Shown here: piece by piece, positions 32,779-41,379 of the stretch
How positions within the stretch are numbered: the first letter of the stretch is position 1
Layout: each line of letters opens with the position of its first letter
Source of the DNA: Alkalihalobacillus trypoxylicola
GTDB taxonomy: Bacteria > Bacillota > Bacilli > Bacillales > Bacillaceae_D
Reading direction: 5' to 3'
DNA length: 64,000 nt
Assembly: GCF_001590785.1 (NCBI RefSeq)
Contig: NZ_LTAO01000012.1
Location: forward strand, 1 to 64,000
Notes under the pieces: generated by a model
Told to the model about the DNA's origin: nothing
The model's database searches: none
What the model saw: the letters and a program-made list of their open reading frames with translations, nothing else
Made by a program: the position numbers and the translations under genes

Positions 32779-33507
32779 TTGAAAAATTCAGTCCAGATCT
32801 TTGCACATCGAGGCTTCTCTAGTCAATTTCCTGAAAATACAATGAGTGCTTTTCAAGCTGCTCAAGGTTTAAATGTAGATGGTATAGAACTAGATGTTCA
32901 ATTAAGTAAGGATGGCGTTCCAGTTATTATTCATGATTTGACTTTGGAAAGAACGACAAACGGCAGTGGCTATGTACGTCAATCAACCGTTAAGGAGCTT
33001 AAGCAGTTATCAGCGGGCTGCCAATTTTCCGATTCTTTTATTAATGAAAAAATTCCAACTCTCGAAGAATTTTTGCTGTGGATGAGTGAACATTCTTTTG
33101 TATTAAATATAGAACTCAAGGGGTTTGTTCAAGATAGAAAAGAAATTATCCATTCGGTTACTTCATTAGTGAAGGGTTCTCAATTAGAGAAGCGAATTAT
33201 TTTTTCATCATTTGATCATCGTGGTTTATATGATATAAAAGAGAAATTACCTAACATTGAAACGGCAATTCTAGCAATGGAACCACTATTTGAACCACAG
33301 TCTTACATGGAGAAAGTGGGAGCTAGTGCTTATCATTTCTATGCTCCAACTTTATTAGAAGATGAAGTGAGAGAATTACGTAAATACCTTATTTTGAGGC
33401 CATTCACGGTTAATCATTTGGAACAAATGAAGAACTTTATTCATTGGGGAGTAGCAGGTTTGTTTACTGATTTTCCTGACAGAGCATTGAACATTAAGGA
33501 TTTGTGA
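32779..33507 (+). CDS. Glycerophosphodiester phosphodiesterase (cytoplasmic GDPD)
   Basis: I choose TTG 32779, with AGGAG eight bases upstream; GTG 32770 is the alternative. The 242-residue protein has the GDPD TIM-barrel motifs FAHRGFSSQFPENT (HR and E), GIELDVQLSKDGVPVIIHD (E-D and H), LNIELKG and the C-terminal GLFTDFPDRA. It hydrolyses glycerophosphodiesters to glycerol-3-phosphate and an alcohol. There is no signal peptide, so it is intracellular. It follows the FAH gene by 44 bases in the same direction. The GlpD-like enzyme at 41.4 kb could use its product. Confidence 0.9.
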   Translation: MKNSVQIFAHRGFSSQFPENTMSAFQAAQGLNVDGIELDVQLSKDGVPVIIHDLTLERTTNGSGYVRQSTVKELKQLSAGCQFSDSFINEKIPTLEEFLLWMSEHSFVLNIELKGFVQDRKEIIHSVTSLVKGSQLEKRIIFSSFDHRGLYDIKEKLPNIETAILAMEPLFEPQSYMEKVGASAYHFYAPTLLEDEVRELRKYLILRPFTVNHLEQMKNFIHWGVAGLFTDFPDRALNIKDL

Positions 33508-33513
33508 AAATAT

Positions 33514-33790
33514 GAAGATGCAGGGACAGTACGCATGAATAAAGAACTCCACCGATGTTAGGTGCCTGACTGTTTCGTTCCCCGAGGCACTCCGCGTCTG
33601 GTGAGGTGCAGGTGCTGAAGTGGATTTAGGAATTGCCTACTCATCCAACTGGAGTCTCCCTGACTTGTGTCCGCTAAGTTATGACAAAGAGGTTTATTCA
33701 TATTTAACAGTCCCCCTTTTTTTATAAGAAGGGGGACTGTGCGTTATTTGTGTATTCATCCAAATACATATCATTTCAAATTTACTACAT
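33514..33790 (-). repeat. R2 interspersed repeat with GC-rich terminator hairpin
   Basis: Read on the minus strand this copy aligns with those at 18.2, 39.7 and 57.8 kb, including GTAATGGATG-like, GGACACAAG and GTCAGGCACC regions. Its hairpin is ACAGTCCCCCTT (33707-33718) with AAGGGGGACTGT (33729-33740), a different sequence from the AACCCTCC hairpins, yet perfectly paired and flanked by T-runs. It separates the GDPD and glgP genes, which converge. Confidence 0.8.
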
Positions 33791-33840
33791 AAAAATGAGC
33801 CTTACGTCGATGACCTTCCTTACTAACCTTAGTCAGTTTT

Positions 33841-36261
33841 TTACATAGGGTGAATGTTCCAAATTTCGTTCGCATACTCTGAAATCGTTCGATCGCTAGA
33901 AAATTTTCCGGAGTGTGCAATGTTCGTGATACTTTTCTTATTCCATGAAGATTCGTTCCGATAAGTTTGTTCTACATGCTGATGTGCTTCTACATAACTA
34001 TCAAAATCTTTTAAAACAAAATACTCATCATTATTATAAAGTAAAGAATAATAGATATTTTTGAATTCAACATCATCTTGGAAAAAGGATTGGTTGACTA
34101 AAGTATCCATTACAGCACTTAAACGCTGATCGCTATTATAAACATCTCTTGCTCGATAGTCTCCATTTTGTTGGTATTCAAACACTTCTTTAGAGTTTAA
34201 TCCAAAAGTAAAAATATTTTTAGGACCGACCATATCTCTAATCTCGATATTGGCTCCATCCAGAGTACCTATCGTTAAAGCTCCATTCATCATTAATTTC
34301 ATATTCCCAGTACCTGAAGCTTCTTTACTAGCTGTTGAGATTTGTTCACTAATATCAGCAGCTGGAATGATTTTTTCAGCTAAACTTACATTATAATTTT
34401 CTAAAAATATTAATTTTAATTTATCTTTTACAAAGGGATCGTGATTAATTTTGTCGGCTGCAGCGGTAATTAATTTAATTACTTGTTTGGCGAAATGATA
34501 TCCTGGTGCGGCTTTTGCCCCGAATATAAAGGTCCTCGGGGTAAATTGTACATTTGGGTTTTCCTTGCATAACTGATACAAATGAAGAATGTGAAATAGG
34601 TTCAGTAGCTGTCGTTTGTAGCCATGTAATCGTTTGATGTGAACATCAAATAGAGAATTAGGATCAATCGTAATTTGATATTCATCTCTTATATACTTCG
34701 CTAATTTCTGCTTGTTCTTTAATTTTACTGAAGAAATTTCATCTTGGAGTGAAGAATCATCTGTATATTTAATAAGGTGAATGAGCTTTCTAGGCTCTTT
34801 TATCCATCCATCTCCTATAGTATTGGAAATAAGCTGCGCTAAAGAAGGGTTGACGTTTAACAACCAACGACGATGTGTAATTCCGTTTGTTTTATTATTA
34901 AAACGCTCTGGAAAAACACGGTAAAAATTTTTCATTTCACGTTTCTTTATAATTTCAGTATGCAGCTTGGCAACACCATTTATTGAATGACTACCAACAA
35001 TAGCTAAATGAGCCATATGAATTTGTTCGTAGGAAATAATCGCCATATTAGCTATTTCATTACGCAATGCGGGATGCTCAAAATATATGGATTGGCAAAA
35101 GCGTTCATTAATTTCCTCAATAATCATATAAATTCGTGGTAATAAGCTTTTGACCATATGAACAGGCCATTTTTCTAATGCTTCTACTAAAGTTGTATGA
35201 TTGGTATAGGCAACGGTTTGTATGGTGATGTCCCAGGCGTCATCCCAGCTTAATTTTTCAATATCCATAAGCAAACGCATAAGTTCTGGTATCACTAAAC
35301 TAGGGTGAGTATCATTAATTTGAATGGCTATTTTTTGAGGAAATAAAAGGAAGTCGTTATGCTTCTTTTTGAAGCGTCTAATGATGCTTTGTAAGCCTGC
35401 TGAGACGAGAAAATACTGCTGCTTTAATCGTAATAGCTTACCTTCATAATAAGAATCATCTGGATAGAGAAATTCAGAAATTTGTTCTACCGAGCGCTTA
35501 TAGTCTAAATAATGATAATAGTCGGTGCCTTTCTGGGAATGGAAATGAAAGCTATTCGGCATAGATTCAGCGCTCCAAAGCCTTAAAGAATTCACAAACT
35601 GATTATCATAACCAACAATCGGTACATCATAAGGTATAGCAAGAACCCTCTCGTAATCTGTATGCTCTACTTGAAGATGACCGTCAGCTGATTGGAGCTG
35701 AACGTTGCCAGCAAAATGGACCTCAATCGCTTTTTCAGAACGTTTTGTTTCCCACATATAGTCATCTTTAAGCCAATAGTCGGGTAGTTCGACCTGATAG
35801 CCGTTCACCATTTTTTGCTGAAATAAGCCGTATTTATAGCGAATCCCCATTCCGTGGCCAGGGAGATTTAAAGAGGCGAGTGAATCCAAAAAACACGCGG
35901 CTAAACGGCCGAGACCGCCATTTCCTAATCCTGCATCCAGCTCTTCAGAAAATACCTCTTCAGGCTTAAAACCGAGTTCTATTAAAGCTTCGACACAAAT
36001 TTTTTCAAGTCCAGTATTAATGAGGTTACTTTCAATGAGTCGGCCAAGAAGAAACTCCATGGAGAAATAATACATTTGCTTTTCATCTTTTTCTCTTTGT
36101 TTATTTTGAGTTTTTTGCCAATTTCTCAATATCATATCTCTTAGTATTAAGCTTACGGTTTGATAGGCTTCTTTATTTGTTGCCTCCTCCATTGATTTAC
36201 CAAAGGAAGTCGTAAGCTTATCTTGAAAGCTGCTAATAAATTCTTCGCGACTCATGACCAA
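33841..36261 (-). CDS. glgP: Glycogen/starch phosphorylase
   Basis: I place the start at TTG 36261 (AGAGGAG eight bases upstream); GTG 36270 and ATG 36255 are alternatives. The protein of about 806 residues matches glycogen phosphorylase along its length: YYFSMEFLLGRL, LDAGLGNGGLGRLAACFLDS, DTHPSLVIPELMR, RLHGYKRQLLN and the PLP-lysine region EASGTGNMKLMMNGALTIGT. It releases glucose-1-phosphate from glycogen. It is not next to glgBCDA here. PgcA and the Leloir enzymes a few kilobases away share the product, glucose-1-phosphate. Confidence 0.97.
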   Translation of the reverse strand: MVMSREEFISSFQDKLTTSFGKSMEEATNKEAYQTVSLILRDMILRNWQKTQNKQREKDEKQMYYFSMEFLLGRLIESNLINTGLEKICVEALIELGFKPEEVFSEELDAGLGNGGLGRLAACFLDSLASLNLPGHGMGIRYKYGLFQQKMVNGYQVELPDYWLKDDYMWETKRSEKAIEVHFAGNVQLQSADGHLQVEHTDYERVLAIPYDVPIVGYDNQFVNSLRLWSAESMPNSFHFHSQKGTDYYHYLDYKRSVEQISEFLYPDDSYYEGKLLRLKQQYFLVSAGLQSIIRRFKKKHNDFLLFPQKIAIQINDTHPSLVIPELMRLLMDIEKLSWDDAWDITIQTVAYTNHTTLVEALEKWPVHMVKSLLPRIYMIIEEINERFCQSIYFEHPALRNEIANMAIISYEQIHMAHLAIVGSHSINGVAKLHTEIIKKREMKNFYRVFPERFNNKTNGITHRRWLLNVNPSLAQLISNTIGDGWIKEPRKLIHLIKYTDDSSLQDEISSVKLKNKQKLAKYIRDEYQITIDPNSLFDVHIKRLHGYKRQLLNLFHILHLYQLCKENPNVQFTPRTFIFGAKAAPGYHFAKQVIKLITAAADKINHDPFVKDKLKLIFLENYNVSLAEKIIPAADISEQISTASKEASGTGNMKLMMNGALTIGTLDGANIEIRDMVGPKNIFTFGLNSKEVFEYQQNGDYRARDVYNSDQRLSAVMDTLVNQSFFQDDVEFKNIYYSLLYNNDEYFVLKDFDSYVEAHQHVEQTYRNESSWNKKSITNIAHSGKFSSDRTISEYANEIWNIHPM

Positions 36262-36479
36262 GCGTAACACTCCTCTCCTAGCACTCCTTATTTTGTTGAC
36301 AGGTTATTAAAACGTTCCTTTCCTAAGTATCGACAGGTGAGAAGAAGTAGGGATATGTCGATAGGCTACTAATTCGAGAGTGAACGTTTATTTCCTGCTT
36401 TTCTACTCTTTTCTTATGGTAAATAATCTACATTTTAGTAAGAGAAAGTAGCTTTTACATATTTATGTTGCAAAACCTG

Positions 36480-36506
36480 TTTACTATTCCGAATTTTAGC
36501 CGATAG
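36480..36506 (+). promoter_or_regulatory. Candidate sigma-D (motility) promoter
   Basis: GCCGATAG (36499-36506) matches seven of eight bases of the sigma-D -10 box GCCGATAT. TTTA, a partial match to the TAAA -35 box, lies 15 bases upstream. It is 170 bases before cheX. The spacing is correct but the -35 is weak. Confidence 0.45.
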
Positions 36507-36675
36507 TACAATTGTATCACTAACTAATTAACTATAAATCAGTGAAAAAAATACAATATTTATTGTTAAAACGTGTTATAGTAGGTACATAGTATGTTAT
36601 GTCGAAATTTGTGGTAAAGTTTTTATATCTATATACCTATTTGTATAAAATATATATTTGAGTGGGGGAAAAGGA

Positions 36676-37134
36676 ATGAACGTTAAGCATATTAACGCCA
36701 TTTGTGATGCGACAAAGCAAATACTATCCAATCATTTTGGAGTTGTGGTAAAGCCACTATCTCCTTCAGCAAATTCTGGTGCTTTATTAGCAAATGATGT
36801 ATCTGTTATTTTAGGAATAAAAGGACAGCTAAATGGTCAGATTATCTGTACATTTTCTCAACAAACGGCTTTTAGCATTGTTGGGGTTATGATGGGAGGA
36901 TTAAAAGTAGAAGCTTTAGATGAAATGGGCTGGAGTGCAGTCCAAGAATTCGGAAACTGGGTTGCGGGTACAACCGCAACAGAATTATCGAAGGAAGGCT
37001 GTTTAATAGATGTAACACCACCAATTGTAAATGGAGGAGATTCTCAATACCATTCGAGTGTTCCGTTCATATCGATACCTTTAGAATCAGCGATTGGCGA
37101 AATAGGTGTACATATATCTGTAAAAGAAGCATAA
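36676..37134 (+). CDS. cheX: CheX-type CheY-P phosphatase
   Basis: I start at ATG 36676, following GGGGGAAAAGGA. The 152-residue protein is a single CheC/CheX/FliY phosphatase-fold domain. The active-site signature QEFGNWVAG carries Glu91 and Asn94, the E-x-x-N pair that positions water for dephosphorylation of CheY-P. Only one such motif is present, as in CheX. It is not in a che/fla operon but may be read from a sigma-D-like promoter upstream. It could reset CheY or another response regulator. A terminator of the R3 type follows. Confidence 0.85.
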   Translation: MNVKHINAICDATKQILSNHFGVVVKPLSPSANSGALLANDVSVILGIKGQLNGQIICTFSQQTAFSIVGVMMGGLKVEALDEMGWSAVQEFGNWVAGTTATELSKEGCLIDVTPPIVNGGDSQYHSSVPFISIPLESAIGEIGVHISVKEA

Positions 37135-37204
37135 GATTTCTTCAAAATATACTTAATGCTAAAGTGTTAAAGATTAATGAAATAAGCGAAGACAAAAGTA
37201 GATA

Positions 37205-37390
37205 AACAAACAAAACGAAGAACATTCCTAACCAGAGGGACGTTCTTCGTTCGTTTTTTAAAGGAAGTGAGCAGTCCGATGTTTAGGGAAGGAGGCTGAA
37301 GCGGAGCCGGAAAAAGGAAGCTCGTTCCAATAGTGCTCAACTCAGTATTTTTAACTCATTCATACCTCCAGCTCCGGCTTGTATAATTTC
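37205..37390 (+). repeat. R3 element: terminator hairpin plus GC-rich tail, copy 1
   Basis: The hairpin AACGAAGAAC (37214-37223) / GTTCTTCGTT (37242-37251), then a T-run, acts as a terminator for cheX. A tail with GGGAAGGAGGCTGAAGC follows. The same hairpin with CATTCCTAAC-AGAGGG in the loop and a GGGAAGGGTGCTGAAGC tail recurs after galT at 48.7 kb. The rest of this gap to 37.6 kb holds nothing I recognise. Confidence 0.7.
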
Positions 37391-37615
37391 CCTAGATTTT
37401 AATGTGAATGTATCACCCTTCTATTGTCTATCGATACTTAATTCTTTGTCCCTTTATTTTATTCCAATAAAACAGTATTCAAAAGATAAGAAAAAGGGTA
37501 AACTCTTTTCGAGGAATATTCAATGATAACGAAAATATTTATACTTTATACTTCGTTCAGATGCATGTATAAATAATCAATCGTTCATGTTTGGAAAGAA
37601 GAGGAGTGGACACAT

Positions 37616-39157
37616 ATGTCATCAGAGATAGATGTTTCGAAATTTGAAAAGAAAATGATTATACGGGAAATACAAGAAAAAGATTTTACATCCATTATTC
37701 AAATGCAGAAAATTTGTTTTCCTAATATGGAGCCTTGGGAATATAGTCATTTAAAGAGTCATATTGATATTTTTCCAGAGGGTCAAATTTGTGTTGAATA
37801 TGATGGTGAAGTCATAGGCTCTTGTTCAAGCCTAATCATTAATTTTGATGAATATGACGATCAGCATACATGGGATGAAATAACTGACAATGGCTATATT
37901 ACAAATCATGATTCAGAAGGTTACAATTTGTATGGTATTGAAATCATGGTACATCCTTCTTATCGAAGAATGAAAATAGGAAGACGATTATATGAAGCAA
38001 GAAAGAATCTTGCTCGTGAACTAAATTTAAAAAGTATTATTATAGGAGGAAGAATTCCTAATTATTATAAGCATTCAAAAGACCTTTCACCGAGAGAATA
38101 TGTGGAAGAGGTTACGATGCATAATATTTATGACCCCGTTTTAACTTTTCAAGTTATGAATGGTTTTTCGTTAAAAAGAATTAATCGTAATTACTTAGAT
38201 GATGATCGGGCTTCTTTAAAATACGCCACATTAATGGAATGGAATAATATTGACTATCATCCAAAGGTACCTAAGAGGCAATTTAAAACCTCTTTTCCTG
38301 TAAGGATTACAAGTATACAATATGAGATGAAAAAGATATCATCATTTGATGATTTTGCCGTACAGTGTGAATATTATACAGATGTTGCTGCTAGCTATGT
38401 GTCTGATTTTGTTGTATTTCCTGAAATTTTCACCCTACAGTTACTTTCTTTCTTACCAGAAAAAAGCCCAAGTCAAGCGATTCGTCGTTTAACTGAATTT
38501 ACGGAAGAATACATTGAGCTATTTACGAATTTAGCCGTTAAATACAATGTTAATATAATAGGCGGCTCGCACTTTGTGGAGGAAGAAGGAAAAATTTATA
38601 ATATCGCTTATTTGTTCAGAAGAGATGGAACCATTGAGAAGCAATATAAGATTCATATTACACCAAATGAAAGAAAATTTTGGGGAATATCTGGTGGAGA
38701 CAAGGTAAACGTTTTTGATACCGATTGCGGAAAAATAGCGATTCAGATTTGTTATGATATCGAATTCCCTGAGCTAGGTCGAATTGCCGTTGATAAAGGA
38801 GCCAATATTATTTTCACTCCTTTCTGTACCGATGATAGACAAGGTTATTTACGAGTGAGATATTGCTCACAAGCAAGAGCGATTGAAAATCAAGTTTATA
38901 CGGTTTTATCAGGCACTGTTGGAAATTTACCTGATGTAGAGAATATGGATATTCAGTATGCACAATCAGGTATTTTCAGTCCTTCTGATTTTACATTTGC
39001 AAGAGATGGAGTAGTAGGTGAGTGTAATCCTAATATCGAAACGGTAGTAGTTGGTGATGTCGATTTAGAGATTTTAAGGCGTCATAGAAGAGCTGGTAGT
39101 GTTAATCAATTAAGAGATCGTAGACATGATATTTATTCAATCAATTACTTTCAATAA
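37616..39157 (+). CDS. yhcX: GNAT acetyltransferase-nitrilase fusion (YhcX type)
   Basis: This 513-residue protein joins two domains. Residues about 14-200 are a GNAT N-acetyltransferase, with acetyl-CoA loop region GIEIMVHPSYRRMKIGRRLY. Residues about 230-500 are a carbon-nitrogen hydrolase with the E-K-C triad: E270 in VVFPEIF, K345 in QYKIHIT and C379 in IQICYDIEFPELGR. Length and order equal B. subtilis YhcX. The two activities suggest acetylation of an amine coupled to amide or nitrile hydrolysis; the substrate is not established. The ATG follows GAAGAGGAGTGGAC. It is monocistronic. Confidence 0.93.
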   Translation: MSSEIDVSKFEKKMIIREIQEKDFTSIIQMQKICFPNMEPWEYSHLKSHIDIFPEGQICVEYDGEVIGSCSSLIINFDEYDDQHTWDEITDNGYITNHDSEGYNLYGIEIMVHPSYRRMKIGRRLYEARKNLARELNLKSIIIGGRIPNYYKHSKDLSPREYVEEVTMHNIYDPVLTFQVMNGFSLKRINRNYLDDDRASLKYATLMEWNNIDYHPKVPKRQFKTSFPVRITSIQYEMKKISSFDDFAVQCEYYTDVAASYVSDFVVFPEIFTLQLLSFLPEKSPSQAIRRLTEFTEEYIELFTNLAVKYNVNIIGGSHFVEEEGKIYNIAYLFRRDGTIEKQYKIHITPNERKFWGISGGDKVNVFDTDCGKIAIQICYDIEFPELGRIAVDKGANIIFTPFCTDDRQGYLRVRYCSQARAIENQVYTVLSGTVGNLPDVENMDIQYAQSGIFSPSDFTFARDGVVGECNPNIETVVVGDVDLEILRRHRRAGSVNQLRDRRHDIYSINYFQ

Positions 39158-39224
39158 AAAAACGAATTCCTTTGTTTAATTCTCGCTTGTTATGACTAAG
39201 CTGAGAATGAAATGAGGGATTGGG

Positions 39225-39647
39225 ATGGATTTAGAAAAAAAACGACTGGAAATTCCTTTTATATCTCCTATTCTTTTTCTTGGCTTAATTAGCCTTTTAT
39301 TAACGATAAGTGTTATAACTAATAGCTCTATTGGAAAACAGGAGATAATGAACTGGGAGGTAAAGTTAGCTGATGAACAATTAATTTATCCAGTTGGAAA
39401 GACCTTTGAACTACACCTATTTGTTCTAGACGAAAATGGAGAACCATTGCCTGATGTTAATGTTATCACTGAGTGGTTTTTTAATGATTATTCGCATAAA
39501 CAGGTAATGCACCATATTGAATCAGGACTTTTCGAAGCGGAAAAAAAGCTACCAGAAGAGGGAGAATGGACTTTATTAGTAGAAGTAGAATCTAAGAGAC
39601 AATATTATGAGCAAGTACTTTCTATACAAGCTATTGAAAAGTATTGA
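39225..39647 (+). CDS. YtkA-like membrane-anchored Ig-fold protein
   Basis: This 140-residue protein has one membrane segment (about residues 11-33) and an extracytoplasmic beta-sandwich of about 100 residues: ELHLFVLDENGEPLPDVNV, HIESGLFEAEKKLPEEGEWTLLVEV. That order is typical of YtkA/FixH-like domains, which often associate with copper or oxidase assembly. No histidine- or methionine-rich metal site is obvious, so a role in copper handling is not supported. The ATG follows GAGGGATTGGG. It lies 67 bases after yhcX and could share its transcript. Confidence 0.7.
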   Translation: MDLEKKRLEIPFISPILFLGLISLLLTISVITNSSIGKQEIMNWEVKLADEQLIYPVGKTFELHLFVLDENGEPLPDVNVITEWFFNDYSHKQVMHHIESGLFEAEKKLPEEGEWTLLVEVESKRQYYEQVLSIQAIEKY

Positions 39648-39701
39648 CCCCCCTTTACTAAATAAAGGAATGGTAAAGAACAGAAAGTCTATGTTTCAAG
39701 T

Positions 39702-40025
39702 AGGTCTGGACAAAACCTATTTTTAAATCATCGCTTTAGAGAAAATTGAAATGATGTGTAATGGATGCAAACATCAAGAACAAATCAGAACCCTCCTTAC
39801 TGAGAAACAAGGAGGGTTTTTTTGAACGGGTAGATTTCTTATGAAAGACGTAAGCTAGCGGACACAAGGCAGGAGACTTTAGTGGGATGTGACCATGCCG
39901 AAATCCACTTTTTCAAAAAGTAGTTCAGCGCTATCCCACCGGACGCGAAGTGTCTTGTGGGAACGACTAGCCAGGCGCCTAAAATATTTGGAAGCATTGG
40001 TTTATGAGTATTGTATGGTCTCACC
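39702..40025 (+). repeat. R2 interspersed repeat with embedded terminator
   Basis: This copy aligns with 18.2 kb over its length: GGTCTGGACAAAAC opening, TGTAATGGATGCAAACATC, hairpin AACCCTCCTT (39789-39798) / AAGGAGGGTT (39809-39818), GACGTAAGCTAGCGGACAC, and GCGAAGTGTCTTGTGGGA. The loop CACTTTTTCAAAAAGTAG adds another small stem. Confidence 0.85.
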
Positions 40026-40123
40026 CTTTTTTAGAGCTGTAAAATGACTTTTCATTTTGTTTCTCTATTTCTCATAATTAAGGTAAAATGATTAAAAAGT
40101 AAGGTTTAGAAGGTGAAAATCTA

Positions 40124-41323
40124 GTGTCTTCCAGTAAAGGTAGTTTTCAATTAATGAAATCATTAAATAAGTCGCTGATCTTGAATGTTATTCGGCAAGA
40201 AAAACAAATTTCTCGTGCTGAAATTGCAAAAAAAACGCGACTTACTCCTCCGACCGTTACAAATATCGTCAATGAGCTTCTCGAAGTGGGTCTCGTAAAA
40301 GAATCGACAATGGGTGTTTCAAAAGGGGGACGTAAACCGATTTTACTTACAATAGATGAGAAGCATTCTTATATTGTAGGTGTAGATGTAGGTGGACATA
40401 AATTAAGAGCTATATTGACCGATTTAAATGGTAATAATCTCGTACACTATAGTCAAGAGTTACCAAAGAACTTAACAAATGACTTTTTCCTTCGAGTATT
40501 AACAGATGCTATTGATAAAGTACTAGCAGATAGTCATATTCCTATTGATAAAGTAATTGGAATTGGGGTGGGGATGCACGGCATTGTGGATAGTGAAAAA
40601 GGAATCTCCATTTTCGCTCCGAATTTTCAACTAGAACAAATTCCTATAAAAAAGCATATTGAACGGAACTTTTCATTACCCGTTATCGTAGAAAATGATG
40701 CAAGGGCTTTTGCCTTAGGAGAAAAATGGTTTGGTCAAGGTCTGGAGCATAGTACGATCATGTGCGTAAATGTTGGGGTTGGAATTGGAGCAGGGATTAT
40801 TTTAGATGGGAAGCTATATAGAGGACACAATAGCTTAGCCGGTGAAATTGGGCATACGATGATTGATATAAATGGGAAGCTATGCACCTGTGGCAATGAA
40901 GGCTGCCTACAAACAGTCGTTGGTGGTGACAGGTTAATCGAACGTACTATCGAAAAGTTAAAAAAAGGCCAGAATTCTATTTTACAGAATAACAAAAATT
41001 TGACTGGCTATGATATTCATCAAGCAGCTATACAAAATGATCCATTAGCGGTAGAAGTATTAAGGGAAACAGGTACTTATTTAGGGATCGCATTAACGAA
41101 TTTTATTCACTTATTTAATCCTTCACGGATTATTATTGGTGGTGGTGTTGCAAATTCGGGTGATTTTATCATGAAGCCATTAATTCATTGTGTAAAAGAA
41201 CGTGCGTTAACGATTGAAGCCAAAAGTACTGAAATTGTTCGCTCGAACTTAGGAGAATACGGAACAGCTATTGGTGCTGTAACTCTTATTCTAGAAACTA
41301 TTTTTGCGGTGAAAGATGATTAA
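40124..41323 (+). CDS. ROK-family transcriptional repressor (XylR/NagC type)
   Basis: This 399-residue protein has an N-terminal winged helix (about 15-70: NVIRQEKQISRAEIAKKTRLTPPTVTNIVNELL) and a ROK sugar-binding domain. The ROK motifs are VGVDVGGHKLRAIL (phosphate), GEIGH (E241, H244) and the zinc site CTCGNEGCL (C254, C256, C261). The repressor class responds to a sugar or phosphosugar. GTG start after GAAGGTGAAAAT. It precedes the glpD-like gene by 56 bases in the same direction and lies near pgcA and galKET, which are possible targets. Confidence 0.9.
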   Translation: MSSSKGSFQLMKSLNKSLILNVIRQEKQISRAEIAKKTRLTPPTVTNIVNELLEVGLVKESTMGVSKGGRKPILLTIDEKHSYIVGVDVGGHKLRAILTDLNGNNLVHYSQELPKNLTNDFFLRVLTDAIDKVLADSHIPIDKVIGIGVGMHGIVDSEKGISIFAPNFQLEQIPIKKHIERNFSLPVIVENDARAFALGEKWFGQGLEHSTIMCVNVGVGIGAGIILDGKLYRGHNSLAGEIGHTMIDINGKLCTCGNEGCLQTVVGGDRLIERTIEKLKKGQNSILQNNKNLTGYDIHQAAIQNDPLAVEVLRETGTYLGIALTNFIHLFNPSRIIIGGGVANSGDFIMKPLIHCVKERALTIEAKSTEIVRSNLGEYGTAIGAVTLILETIFAVKDD

Positions 41324-41379
41324 ATCCCACGTAAAGTCCTCGTTTAAACATCAATGAGAGGCTGGAAAGGACAAAAGAA

